Below, piece by piece: positions 48,614 to 58,902 of a DNA stretch of 64,000 bases. The stretch spans positions 1-64,000 of the forward strand of contig SVHF01000003.1 of NCBI GenBank assembly GCA_015055975.1, given 5' to 3'. This stretch comes from Clostridiales bacterium (lineage in GTDB: Bacteria > Bacillota > Clostridia > Christensenellales > UBA3700). How positions within the stretch are numbered: the first letter of the stretch is position 1; each line of letters starts with the position of its first letter. The translations under genes were made by a program, and so were the position numbers. The notes under the pieces are model-generated. The model did not search any database. It had not been told where the DNA came from and was given only the letters and a program-made list of their open reading frames with translations.

Positions 48614-49846
48614 TTACATTAGTTTTAATTTTTGTACGCAATACATACATGCAAGTTTCACGTGCTCATATGTTAACCCGCCTTGTAAGTATGCTATATA
48701 TGGTTCTTTAATTGGCGAATCTGCAGAAAGCTCAATTGATGAGCCAGCTACAAACGAACCAGCCGCCATTATTACTTGATCTTCATAACCTGGCATATCC
48801 CAAGGTTCTAGCGTTAAATTGCTATCTACTGGAGATATTTCTTGGATGGTTCTACAGAATGTAATTAGTTGATCTTTTGTATCAAACTTAATTGAACGAA
48901 TAATATCATTTGGTTTTGATGTAACTTTAGGCATTGTATCAAATCCTAATTCTTCAAATACCTTACCAAATAATAAAGATCCTTTAACAGCTTGAGCTAC
49001 AATATGTGGAGCTAAGAAAAATCCTTGATAGAAATCTTTATAGCCATAAGCATATGATCCAACTTCCATACCAATTGATGGAGATGTTAGCCTAAATCCG
49101 ACTAAATCTACATATTGCTTTTTACCACAAATATAGCCACCAGTTGGAACTATTCCGCCACCTGGATTCTTAATTAAGGAACCAGCCATCAAATCAACAC
49201 CAGCTTGAGTTGGTTCATATATATCCATAAATTCGCCATAGCAGTTATCACACATAATGCATACATCTTGTTTTTTCGAACGGATAAATTTACATACCTT
49301 TTCAATTTGTTCAAATGATAATGCATCACGCCATTCATAACCACGAGAACGACCAATAAATATCATCTTTGTTTTTGGAGAAATTGCTTGAGCAATCTTA
49401 TCATAATCAAAATCTCCATTTACTAAATTAACTTGTTTATATGTTACCAAATGATCCTTTAGCGAACCATTTCCTTCTCCATTTATAACTTCCATTAAAG
49501 TATCGTATGGAGCGCCAGATATTGCTATTAATTCATCATTTGGTCTTAATACTCCCATTAATGCTAAAGTTAATGCGTGTGTGCCAGATACAATTAATGG
49601 TGATACGATTGCTGCTTCACATTTAAATACATCAGCATAAATCTTGCATAGCGTATCACGGCCTATATCGTCGTATCCGTAGCCATTTGTTTGAGCAAAG
49701 TGTCTTTGTCCAACCTCGTATTTTCTAAAGGCTGAAAGTACCTTATCTTCGTTATATAATGCGATATCATCTACGCGTTTAAATTCTACGCTTAAATCTT
49801 TTTCGCATTTTTCTACAAACTTTAATATATTTTCGCTTACATTCAT
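48614..49846 (-). CDS. Methionine gamma-lyase family (aluminum resistance/YnbB-like) PLP protein
   Basis: GYGYDDIGRDTLCKIYADVF; SGTHAL; NPGGGIVPTGGYI; position downstream of miaA. Confidence 0.87.
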   Translation of the reverse strand: MNVSENILKFVEKCEKDLSVEFKRVDDIALYNEDKVLSAFRKYEVGQRHFAQTNGYGYDDIGRDTLCKIYADVFKCEAAIVSPLIVSGTHALTLALMGVLRPNDELIAISGAPYDTLMEVINGEGNGSLKDHLVTYKQVNLVNGDFDYDKIAQAISPKTKMIFIGRSRGYEWRDALSFEQIEKVCKFIRSKKQDVCIMCDNCYGEFMDIYEPTQAGVDLMAGSLIKNPGGGIVPTGGYICGKKQYVDLVGFRLTSPSIGMEVGSYAYGYKDFYQGFFLAPHIVAQAVKGSLLFGKVFEELGFDTMPKVTSKPNDIIRSIKFDTKDQLITFCRTIQEISPVDSNLTLEPWDMPGYEDQVIMAAGSFVAGSSIELSADSPIKEPYIAYLQGGLTYEHVKLACMYCVQKLKLM

Positions 49847-49847
49847 T

Positions 49848-50753
49848 TTATTTACCTACAAACTCGTCAATTGCTTTATATATATTTTCTTTATCATTTG
49901 GTTCAAAGAACTTACAAAAATCGTAACGCTTAAACCAAGTTATTTGTCTTTTTGCATAATGTCTTGAATTAGTTTTTATTTCTTCCTTTACTTCTTCAAG
50001 CGATTTTCTATCTGAAATAAAGTCTCTAAATTCTTTATATCCGATAGCTTGCATAGATTGAAGATTGAAATTATATCCCATGTTTACTAAATCTTGAACC
50101 TCAATTTCTAATTTGTTATCAAACATGTCTTCAACTCTATCGTTTATTCTTTCATATAATTCATCTCTATCTGGATTTAAACAAATCAAAAGCGCATCGT
50201 AATTCAATTCTTTTTCACGATCATCTTGTTCAGATTTTGTTTTTCCAGTAAGTTCATATATCTCAAGCGCCCTCAATACTCTTTTAACATTATTTGCATG
50301 AACCTTTTCAGCTTCTTTAGGATCGATAGCTTTTAGTTTATCATGCATATAATTTGCGCCATGCTTTTCGTATTCTTCTTGAAGTCTTTCACGAACCGCA
50401 TCATCTTTTGCACCCAATTGTAATGGATATAAAAGCGCATCTACATATAATCCAGTTCCACCACAAATAATTGGAATCATATTCTTTTTATGCATATCAT
50501 CGATAATTGCTTTAGCCTCTTTTGCATAATCTGATACAGAATATTCTTCATCTGGATTTACGATATTTATCATATGATGCTTGATTCCTTGCATCTCATC
50601 TTCCATAATCTTTGCAGTTCCTACATCCATATATTTGTAGATTTGCATTGAATCGCATGAAATGATTTCAGAATGAAGCTTTTTTGCAACTTCAATTGCA
50701 AGCTTAGATTTCCCAGATGCAGTAGGTCCAGCAATTATGATAATCTTATTCAT
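49848..50753 (-). CDS. miaA: tRNA dimethylallyltransferase
   Basis: IAGPTASGKSKLAIEVAKKL; SCDSMQIYKYMDVGTAK. Confidence 0.96.
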   Translation of the reverse strand: MNKIIIIAGPTASGKSKLAIEVAKKLHSEIISCDSMQIYKYMDVGTAKIMEDEMQGIKHHMINIVNPDEEYSVSDYAKEAKAIIDDMHKKNMIPIICGGTGLYVDALLYPLQLGAKDDAVRERLQEEYEKHGANYMHDKLKAIDPKEAEKVHANNVKRVLRALEIYELTGKTKSEQDDREKELNYDALLICLNPDRDELYERINDRVEDMFDNKLEIEVQDLVNMGYNFNLQSMQAIGYKEFRDFISDRKSLEEVKEEIKTNSRHYAKRQITWFKRYDFCKFFEPNDKENIYKAIDEFVGK

Positions 50754-52690
50754 TATTCAATCCTCTTAAACATCTTATCCAAATCCGTTCTTGTAAATGT
50801 AAAGATACAAGGACGACCGTGTGGACATTGCATTGGAAGCCCAGCTTTCATTTGTCTAAACAATTCTTTAACCTGTGCTTCAGATAATGTATCTCCAGCT
50901 TTAACTGCTGCTTTGCATGCCCATTGAGCAAGTTTTGATTTGATTAAATCTGATGCTTTTATATTTTGTGATATGTATTTGTCTTGCAATACGTTTTCAA
51001 AGAATGCTGCCAAATTGATATTAGATAAATCTGCAGGAATCGCTGAAATCTTAAATGTAAGCTTTCCAAATTCCTCAATTTCAAATCCTAAATCTTCAAG
51101 GTTTTGTTTTATTTGCAACATAATTTCATATTGATTAGATGTTAAATCCAAAACATATGGCAACATTAGAGGTTGTGATACAATCTCTCTTCTATTGATT
51201 TTGTCAATCCAATTTTCATATAGGAATTTTTCATGACATGCGTGTGTATCTATCAAATATGCATACGAACCATTTTGTACAACTAAGAATGTATCAAACA
51301 ATTGACCCACAACTTGGTACATGTCAATAAGATTATCTTCAATTTCGTTAAATTTAGAATTGATATCTCCTATTTTAGAAGTTTTAGTATCAGCCATATT
51401 TTGACTACCGCTCAAAATAGAACTTAGCTTTTCGTCATTTTTAGAAGTATTTTGTAATTTAGAATTGTATGAATCGACCCAATTTTGAAGATCATCCAAT
51501 TTAGAACTATGATTAGAGCCCAAATTTTTATCTATATTAGGGTCAATTTTAGAATTGAAATTAGGGTCAAAATCAGATGGATTATTCGATGCAAACATTT
51601 GTTCGTTTTTATTTTGAACAAATGTTCGGTTTTCGAACGCTAACATTGATTGTTGTTCGTAATTTTTTTCGGTATTTTCGGCGTTTTTCGTTAAATCTAG
51701 ATTTGTTTGTTCATATACAAAAGCTGATGATATAGCCCTGTATACTACAGAAAATACTTTATGATTATCTTCAAATCTAACGTCAGCTTTAGTTGGATGC
51801 ACATTTACATCAACTTTATCAAAAGGCATAACAATATTTAGAATATAGATTGGAAATGTTCTCTTCATCAATCTATCTCCGTATGCTTGCATAACGGCTA
51901 CTTGTATATTTTGATTTTCAATTGCTCTGCCATTTACGATAATTGTTTGGAAGTTTTTGTTGTGCTTAACTAGATCTATTTTTGAAGTATATCCGTATAC
52001 CTTATATTGATTATCTTCATATTCAAAAGGAATTAGATTGTTTGCAATATCATTTCCATATACAGAATATATTGCATCTTCAAGTCCTCCTGATGTTTGA
52101 TATATCGTTTCCCCATCAATTTCAAATGTAAATTTAATATCTGGATTTGCAAATATAAGCTGAGTTACTCTAAATCTTACTTGTGATTCTTCTTGCTTTG
52201 GATTTTTTAAGAACTTAAGTCTTACTGGCGTATTGTAGAACAAATTAGAAACAGTAATTGTTGTTCCTTGATTAAATCCGATTTCCCCTTCTTCCTCAAT
52301 CTTGCCAGATGATACTAATACTTCATATCCAAGGCCGCCTTGGTTGTCTGAAGATTGTATCTTTAGGTGCGATACAGCCGCAATAGAAGCTAAAGCTTCT
52401 CCTCTAAAGCCAAGAGTTGAAATGTTGTCTAAATCGCTTGCAATCTTCAATTTCGAGGTCGCATGAGGAAGATAAGATAGATATATATTTTCTCTATCCA
52501 TACCAATACCATTATCTTGGACTTTGATTTCCTTAATACCACCATCTATTATTGAGATATTAATTTCAGTAGCGCCGGCATCGATTGAGTTTTCTACAAG
52601 CTCTTTTATAACAGATGCTGGATTTTCAACAACTTCACCTGCTGAAATTAGATTATATATGGATGGATCAAGTTTATTTATCTTTGCCAT
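50753..52690 (-). CDS. mutL: DNA mismatch repair protein MutL
   Basis: GEVVENPASVIKELVENSIDAGA; GFRGEALASIAAVS; C-term CPHGRP. Confidence 0.97.
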   Translation of the reverse strand: MAKINKLDPSIYNLISAGEVVENPASVIKELVENSIDAGATEINISIIDGGIKEIKVQDNGIGMDRENIYLSYLPHATSKLKIASDLDNISTLGFRGEALASIAAVSHLKIQSSDNQGGLGYEVLVSSGKIEEEGEIGFNQGTTITVSNLFYNTPVRLKFLKNPKQEESQVRFRVTQLIFANPDIKFTFEIDGETIYQTSGGLEDAIYSVYGNDIANNLIPFEYEDNQYKVYGYTSKIDLVKHNKNFQTIIVNGRAIENQNIQVAVMQAYGDRLMKRTFPIYILNIVMPFDKVDVNVHPTKADVRFEDNHKVFSVVYRAISSAFVYEQTNLDLTKNAENTEKNYEQQSMLAFENRTFVQNKNEQMFASNNPSDFDPNFNSKIDPNIDKNLGSNHSSKLDDLQNWVDSYNSKLQNTSKNDEKLSSILSGSQNMADTKTSKIGDINSKFNEIEDNLIDMYQVVGQLFDTFLVVQNGSYAYLIDTHACHEKFLYENWIDKINRREIVSQPLMLPYVLDLTSNQYEIMLQIKQNLEDLGFEIEEFGKLTFKISAIPADLSNINLAAFFENVLQDKYISQNIKASDLIKSKLAQWACKAAVKAGDTLSEAQVKELFRQMKAGLPMQCPHGRPCIFTFTRTDLDKMFKRIE

Positions 52691-55296
52691 TAGTTATCCC
52701 TCTTTGCTAACTCCACAAGTTCTTGCAATCTTGCAAATGCTTGAATTGGAGATAAAGTATCCATATCTATATTTTTAAGCATTGACTTTAATTCATTTGT
52801 CTTTGCTATATCTAATAAATCGTCGCCTTCTTTTTCAACCTTTGCTTGAGTTGATACAGAAATCTTATCCAAAAGCTTTTGCACTTCTTTTGCACGCTTT
52901 ATAACGCTATCTGGAAGCCCTGCAAGCTTAGCAACTTCTACACCAAAGCTCTTATTTGTACCACCTTGCATGATCTTGTGTAAAAATACAATTCCTTTGT
53001 CCTTTTCACAAGCAAGAACTTTATAGTTCTTAACTCCAGATAAAAGCGATTCTAACTCTGTTAGTTCATGATAGTGAGTTGAGAACAATGTTCTACATTT
53101 AATCTTTTGAGATATCTCCTCAATAACCGCTCGAGCTATAGCTAGGCCATCAAATGTTGATGTTCCACGCCCAATTTCATCCAAAATAAGAAGTGATTTA
53201 TATGTAGCATTATGAAGTATATTTGCAACTTCTAACATTTCTACCATAAATGTAGATTGACCAAATGCTAAATCATCCGAAGCTCCAATTCTTGTAAAGA
53301 TTCTATCTGTAATTGCAATTTCTGCACTCTTTGCGGGTACAAACGAACCCATATGAGCCATGATTGTAATTAAAGCTACTTGTCTCATATATGTAGATTT
53401 ACCACTCATATTTGGACCAGTTATTATCATGGTTCTATTTAAAGTGTTATCTAAAAGCGTATTGTTTGGTACAAATGCTTCTTTTGCAATTTGCTCTACA
53501 ACTGGATGACGACCATCTTTTATATCTATTTTATCTACCGTATCATTTATGATAGGTTTTACATATTTATTTTTTAGGGCAACATTTGCAAGCGATAAAA
53601 GCGTATCTAGATCTGCAATTGCTTGAGATAATATCAAAAGCGTTGGAACTCTATCTTGAATAACGCCCTTTATTTGTTCAAATAATTCAATCTCTAATCT
53701 TATTGCGTTATCTTGAGCAGAAAGTAATTTATCTTCGATAACTTTTAGCTCTTCTGTTATAAATCTCTCGCCAGTTGTTAGAGTTTGACGCCTTATATAT
53801 GTTGCTGGAACTTTATCTAAAGCGCCTTTTGATACTTCGATATAATATCCAAAGACTTTATTGTATCCAACTTTTAGCGTCTTTATTCCTGTTTCTTCCC
53901 TAGCGTCTGCTTCAACTTTAGCTAGCCACTCTTTGCCATGTCTTGATGCATCTCTATATTCGTCCAATTGTTTATTGAATCCATCTTTAATAAATCCACC
54001 CTCTCTAATGACAATTGATGAATCTTCATCTATAGATGATTCTATCAATTTGCATACATCTTCTAATGGGTTTATTTTTGAGTCGATTTCTTGAAGTAAG
54101 CTAGATTTAGCTAAAGCTAAAAGATTTTTAATATTTGGCATATTTTTAAGCGATACGCCAATTGCAAGAAAATCTCTAGGGTTAGGATTTCCATATACAA
54201 CTTTTGCTGCCATACGTTCAATATCTCTTATATCTTTAAATGCTTCATCTAGATTTGAACGAAGCTTTGTGTTTTTAGTTAACTCCTCAATTGCATCTAA
54301 TCTTCTATTGATTTCTTTAGAATTTCTAATAGGACGCTCTATCCACTTTCTTAAGTTTCTTGCACCCATAGCAGTTTTTGTTCTATCTAAAACTCCTAAA
54401 AGCGTTGCTTTTTTTGAGCCATCTCTCATAGATTCAACTAACTCCAAGTTACGAAGTGCTATAGAATCTATAATAAGATTTTCGTTATTTTTAATTACTT
54501 TAATTGATGAAATATGCCATAGATCTCTTTTTTGAGTCATTTCGACATATTGCATTAAAGCCCCTGCAGTTTGAATGCACAAAGGTTTATCTGAAATTTC
54601 AAATATATCTAAAGATATACACTTAAATTGACGAAGTAATTTATCTTTAGCCGTCTTTAGATCAAATGGCCAAGATGGATATTTTTGAATTCTAGGTAAT
54701 TTATCCATCTCGATTGTTTGCAAATCTTTGCACATGTAATATACACGCTCTGATGCAATTATTTCAGCTGGCTTTATTTGAAGTAAGATTTCTTCAATGT
54801 TTTGAGCATTTTTATATGGCAAAAGCATTGTATTGAACTCACCTGTTGATACATCAACAAATGAAACCGCAAAATTAGTATCGTCGCAATCTACACAAGC
54901 AAGATAATTATTCCGGTCTTCTTTTAAAATATTATCTTCGATAACGGTTCCTGGAGTTATAACTCTGACAACTTCTCTTGTAACTAGTTCTTTTCCAGCT
55001 TCTTCAGGTGTATTCATTTGCTCGCAAATTGCTACTTTTTTTCCTGCTTGAATAAGTTTTTGAACATATGCATCAACTGCATGATATGGAACTCCACACA
55101 TTGGAGCCCTTTCTTCAAGTCCACAATTTCTTCCAGTTAGCGTTAAGTCTAAAATTTCAGATGCTTCTTTTGCATCATCAAAGAACATTTCATAGAAATC
55201 CCCTAGTCTATACATAAGTATAGCGTCTTTGTATTGTTCCTTCATTTCGAAGTAACCTTGCATCATAGGAGAAAGCTTAGACTTAATTATTTCCAA
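52690..55296 (-). CDS. mutS: DNA mismatch repair protein MutS
   Basis: GDFYEMFFDDA; ITGPNMSGKSTYMRQVALI; LDEIGRGTSTFDGLAIA. Confidence 0.98.
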   Translation of the reverse strand: MEIIKSKLSPMMQGYFEMKEQYKDAILMYRLGDFYEMFFDDAKEASEILDLTLTGRNCGLEERAPMCGVPYHAVDAYVQKLIQAGKKVAICEQMNTPEEAGKELVTREVVRVITPGTVIEDNILKEDRNNYLACVDCDDTNFAVSFVDVSTGEFNTMLLPYKNAQNIEEILLQIKPAEIIASERVYYMCKDLQTIEMDKLPRIQKYPSWPFDLKTAKDKLLRQFKCISLDIFEISDKPLCIQTAGALMQYVEMTQKRDLWHISSIKVIKNNENLIIDSIALRNLELVESMRDGSKKATLLGVLDRTKTAMGARNLRKWIERPIRNSKEINRRLDAIEELTKNTKLRSNLDEAFKDIRDIERMAAKVVYGNPNPRDFLAIGVSLKNMPNIKNLLALAKSSLLQEIDSKINPLEDVCKLIESSIDEDSSIVIREGGFIKDGFNKQLDEYRDASRHGKEWLAKVEADAREETGIKTLKVGYNKVFGYYIEVSKGALDKVPATYIRRQTLTTGERFITEELKVIEDKLLSAQDNAIRLEIELFEQIKGVIQDRVPTLLILSQAIADLDTLLSLANVALKNKYVKPIINDTVDKIDIKDGRHPVVEQIAKEAFVPNNTLLDNTLNRTMIITGPNMSGKSTYMRQVALITIMAHMGSFVPAKSAEIAITDRIFTRIGASDDLAFGQSTFMVEMLEVANILHNATYKSLLILDEIGRGTSTFDGLAIARAVIEEISQKIKCRTLFSTHYHELTELESLLSGVKNYKVLACEKDKGIVFLHKIMQGGTNKSFGVEVAKLAGLPDSVIKRAKEVQKLLDKISVSTQAKVEKEGDDLLDIAKTNELKSMLKNIDMDTLSPIQAFARLQELVELAKRDN

Positions 55297-56614
55297 CTAT
55301 TTCACCAAATAAAGAAGCTGATTGAGATCTGTTAATCTTTACATTAACAAATTGCCCAATTAATTCTTTATCCCCTTCAAATGTTACTAATCTTCCAGAA
55401 TCTGTTCTACCACATACAAAGCCTGGTTTTTTCTCAACTGTATCTTCAACTAAAACTTCGAAAACTTTGTTTTCGTAATCTTTAGATAGTTGTTTTGTCA
55501 TACAATTTTGCTCTTTTATTAAACGCATGATTCTATCTTGAGATATCTCATATGGAATTTGAGGCATTTCTGCAGCCTTTGTTCCACGACGAATTGAATA
55601 AATGAATGTGAATGCTGAAGAATATCCAACTCTTCTTACTATATCCATAGTATCTTGGAAATCTTCTTCCTCTTCGTATGGGAATCCAACCATTAAATCT
55701 GTTGTTATTCCACAATCTGGGATTTTTGCCTTGATTTTCTCGATAATTTCAAGATAATGCTCTCTTGTATAGTGACGATTCATTAATTTAAGAATCTTAT
55801 TTGAACCAGCTTGAATTGGCAAATGGATGTTATGACAAATATGCTTAGATGAAGCGATTATGTCTATGACATCGTCTGTTAAATCCTTTGGATGAGATGT
55901 CATAAAACGGATTCTATATTTACCATCAAACTTATCTGCAGCCTCTAGTAGCTTTGCAAAAGTTGATCCATCTTGTAAATCATGACCATATGAATTAACA
56001 TTTTGACCTAAAAATGTGATTTCTTTGTACCCTTCTTTTAGAAGATTTTCAAATTCTTTTAAAATATCTTCCATTTTTCTTGATCTTTCTCTTCCTCTTA
56101 CATATGGCACAATACAATATGTACAGAAATTATTACAACCGAATGTAATGTTAATCCAAGCATTTGGATAAGAGGTTCTTAGAACTCTTTCATCTTCGAT
56201 GATATCTGGTTTTTCATTAGGATCAATTAAATATTGTTTCTTTTTTGTATTGAAAACTATAGTTACGGCTTTATCTAACATATTTAGATTATTTGTTCCA
56301 AGAACAATATCTACATATGGATATTTCTCTTTAATTGTATCTACAGTTCCTTTTTCTTGAGCTAAACAGCCCATAACCACGATAATTAGGCTCTTTTTTG
56401 CCTTTTTTAACTTTTTGATGGCGCCAATATTTCCAAAAGCTTTCTTTTCGGCGTTATCTCTTATGCAGCAAGTATTAAATAAAATTAAATCTGCTTGCTT
56501 TTCATCATTTGTTTCACTATACCCTAAATTCTCCAAAATACCTGCAGCCTTTTCAGACTCATGTATATTCATTTGGCATCCATAGGTTATTATCTTATAT
56601 TTTAAATTATTCAT
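55283..56614 (-). CDS. miaB: tRNA-2-methylthio-N6-dimethylallyladenosine synthase
   Basis: TYGCQMNIHESE; FGCNNFCTYCIVPYVRGRERSR; start at ATG 56614 (track TTG 56620 precedes the likely TSS). Confidence 0.97.
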   Translation of the reverse strand: MNNLKYKIITYGCQMNIHESEKAAGILENLGYSETNDEKQADLILFNTCCIRDNAEKKAFGNIGAIKKLKKAKKSLIIVVMGCLAQEKGTVDTIKEKYPYVDIVLGTNNLNMLDKAVTIVFNTKKKQYLIDPNEKPDIIEDERVLRTSYPNAWINITFGCNNFCTYCIVPYVRGRERSRKMEDILKEFENLLKEGYKEITFLGQNVNSYGHDLQDGSTFAKLLEAADKFDGKYRIRFMTSHPKDLTDDVIDIIASSKHICHNIHLPIQAGSNKILKLMNRHYTREHYLEIIEKIKAKIPDCGITTDLMVGFPYEEEEDFQDTMDIVRRVGYSSAFTFIYSIRRGTKAAEMPQIPYEISQDRIMRLIKEQNCMTKQLSKDYENKVFEVLVEDTVEKKPGFVCGRTDSGRLVTFEGDKELIGQFVNVKINRSQSASLFGEIVGNN

Positions 56615-56622
56615 ACGCAAAT

Positions 56623-56651
56623 ATTATAAATAATTCGCGCGCACATAACAA
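56623..56651 (-). promoter_or_regulatory. Promoter of miaB-mutS-mutL-miaA operon
   Basis: - strand TTGTTA-17 nt-TATAAT, 8 nt before ATG. Confidence 0.7.
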
Positions 56652-56662
56652 GTCAATTTTGA

Positions 56663-56701
56663 AAATAGACACAAAATGCTGCTTTGTGTTTGTGTCTATT
56701 T
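56663..56701. repeat. Perfect 13-bp inverted repeat upstream of miaB promoter
   Basis: AAATAGACACAAA (56663-56675) / TTTGTGTCTATTT (56689-56701). Confidence 0.85.
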
Positions 56702-56773
56702 ATACCCTATTTTTGGCTATACGTTATAAAAATCGCTTTAATTTATAATAATTTAGGGCTATTTTAGAAACAA

Positions 56774-56809
56774 ATAGGCTATAATGCACATTTTTACACT
56801 ATAGCCTAT
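56774..56809 (-). terminator. Terminator-like hairpin downstream of nitroreductase
   Basis: ATAGGCTATA...TATAGCCTAT 10-bp perfect arms. Confidence 0.55.
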
Positions 56810-56827
56810 ATTGATTACGATTTTAGA

Positions 56828-57496
56828 TTAATCAGCCCAAATTGATGAATCTTTACCAGATCCAATTTCAAAATTATACTTAACAATACCAAGATCAGTT
56901 TTAGTAAATACGCCAAGACCATATCTTGCTTTAACTTTACCATCAACATATTCAAATGAGAACTTTTGTTGATTTAAGGCTGTTGGAGCTTTTAGCGCTG
57001 CTTCAACCCCATCTTTAAACCAATCTGGCACATTTACACCTTTTGCTACTTCTTCATATGTTTTTGACTTTCTAGCGCCTCTTGTTCCATTTGGATATCC
57101 AACATATAGAACTAAATCTAAGCTTTCGCCCTTTTCTAATGAATATTTATCTTTATTGTTTGTATATGAAAGACCAACAAAACATGTTCCAAGGCCCATT
57201 GTTACGCAATTTAGTGCTAGACATTCTCCTGCATAGCCTAACTTTTCGTTTAGGTTTTTACATCTTTTCCCTGCCAAAACGAAATAGTTATATGCATTTT
57301 CAAATGCACCGTATTTTGGTTTACCATTTTTTGTTGAAACAGCGGTATCATTCAACACAAGTTGAATATGTAAATCTAAAGTCTTATTTAATTCGTCTAT
57401 TATTTCATTTAATTTATCTACTTTTTCTTGCTCAATTGCAACATCTAGATATCTTCTTGTAGATCTTCTTAAATTAATAGCTTCTTTTAAGTTCAT
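56828..57496 (-). CDS. Nitroreductase family protein
   Basis: NLRRSTRRYLD; MGLGTCFVGL; APTALNQQKFSFE. Confidence 0.87.
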   Translation of the reverse strand: MNLKEAINLRRSTRRYLDVAIEQEKVDKLNEIIDELNKTLDLHIQLVLNDTAVSTKNGKPKYGAFENAYNYFVLAGKRCKNLNEKLGYAGECLALNCVTMGLGTCFVGLSYTNNKDKYSLEKGESLDLVLYVGYPNGTRGARKSKTYEEVAKGVNVPDWFKDGVEAALKAPTALNQQKFSFEYVDGKVKARYGLGVFTKTDLGIVKYNFEIGSGKDSSIWAD

Positions 57497-57717
57497 ACTT
57501 CTTCTCCGTTTTTGATGTACATTTTGTCGCTATTTTTAGCCATTACTCCATTTTCTACATCATTTACCCAATTACTTGGGTCAACTTCTTCGAAAGATAT
57601 AGAGATAGCTTCTTTTTTGCATCCCCATTCTTCAAGAAAAATGTTTTCGATTTTTTGAGCTACGCTCTTTTTGATTTTTTCGTCCTTTGGATATGCTCTA
57701 ATTTCAATGTATGGCAT
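57493..57717 (-). CDS. 4-oxalocrotonate tautomerase-like small protein
   Basis: MPYIEIRAYP (Pro-1) N-terminus; short beta-alpha-beta size; overlaps nitroreductase by 4 nt. Confidence 0.65.
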   Translation of the reverse strand: MPYIEIRAYPKDEKIKKSVAQKIENIFLEEWGCKKEAISISFEEVDPSNWVNDVENGVMAKNSDKMYIKNGEEV

Positions 57718-57720
57718 AAA

Positions 57721-58902
57721 CTATTCCTCCACATAATTTGGTTTTAATTTCATTTCTTCTGTGTTGTCAATAGCATCCTGTATCAATTCTTCTAGATTAA
57801 CAATCTTTGATTGTTCGTCAATTGCAACTTGCAATTTTGGTTTTATAACTGGAAAATCTGGCAAAAATACTGTGCAGCAATCTGGATATGGAAGCTCAGA
57901 TAGTTTTGCAGTTCCAATATGTTCAGCAGTTTCAATAATTTCCATCTTATCCATACCAATTAATGGTCTAAATACTGGCATTAACTCTACTGCTTGATTT
58001 GTCGATGTAATAGATTCAACAGTTTGAGAAGCAACTTGTGCTAAACTCTCTCCTGTAATTAAAGCACCGCATCCATTATTCTTTGCGATACGCTCAGCAA
58101 TCATAATCATAATTCTACGCATGATGGTTATCATGAAATCTTCTTTGCATTTTTTATGGATTTCTTCTTGAATTTTTGTAAAAGGAACTATAAATAGTTC
58201 AATCTCTCCGCAATATTCAGTCATAACTTTAGCAAGATCGATTACTTTTTCTTTTGCTTGAAGTGATGTATGAGGATAAGAATGGAAATGGATAGCAGAT
58301 ATCTTCATACCTCTTCTTGCCATTCTCCAACCAGCAACTGGCGAATCAAAACCGCCGCTCAATAAAAGCATACCTTTTCCAGATGTGCCAACTGGCATAC
58401 CTTGAGCACACATAATCTTATCTGCAAAGATATATGTATATCCTTGCTCTCTTATATCTATAGATATAACCTTTTGAGGCTCATGCAAATCAACGGTAAC
58501 ATTTTTAACATTAGATAGAATAACTCCTCCCATCTTTGCTGCAAATTCAAAAGATTTATATGGGAAAGTCTTATCTGCTCTTGTGCATGTAATTCTAAAG
58601 CTTTGTCCAGGATTTGGCGCATAGTCTAAGATATATTTAGCAATTTCTTCTTCTGATGTTTGAACCTTTGTGGCAATAGATAGCGAATGAAGCCCAAATA
58701 CCTTTGTTACTCTATCGACAATCGTATCCAAGTCTTCTTCCTTGAATTCTTCTAAATAGTATCTATTTTGGCTCTTTCTGAACTTATAATCTAATCCAGT
58801 TAAACTTTTTCTTAGATTGTTTATAAGCATGTTATCAAAATAACTCTTATTTTTTCCTTTTAGGAAAATCTCGCCAATCCGTAAAACAATTACCTTTTCC
58901 AT
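57721..58902 (-). CDS. thiI: tRNA 4-thiouridine synthetase
   Basis: THUMP region; LLLSGGFDSPVAGW PP-loop. Confidence 0.95.
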   Translation of the reverse strand: MEKVIVLRIGEIFLKGKNKSYFDNMLINNLRKSLTGLDYKFRKSQNRYYLEEFKEEDLDTIVDRVTKVFGLHSLSIATKVQTSEEEIAKYILDYAPNPGQSFRITCTRADKTFPYKSFEFAAKMGGVILSNVKNVTVDLHEPQKVISIDIREQGYTYIFADKIMCAQGMPVGTSGKGMLLLSGGFDSPVAGWRMARRGMKISAIHFHSYPHTSLQAKEKVIDLAKVMTEYCGEIELFIVPFTKIQEEIHKKCKEDFMITIMRRIMIMIAERIAKNNGCGALITGESLAQVASQTVESITSTNQAVELMPVFRPLIGMDKMEIIETAEHIGTAKLSELPYPDCCTVFLPDFPVIKPKLQVAIDEQSKIVNLEELIQDAIDNTEEMKLKPNYVEE

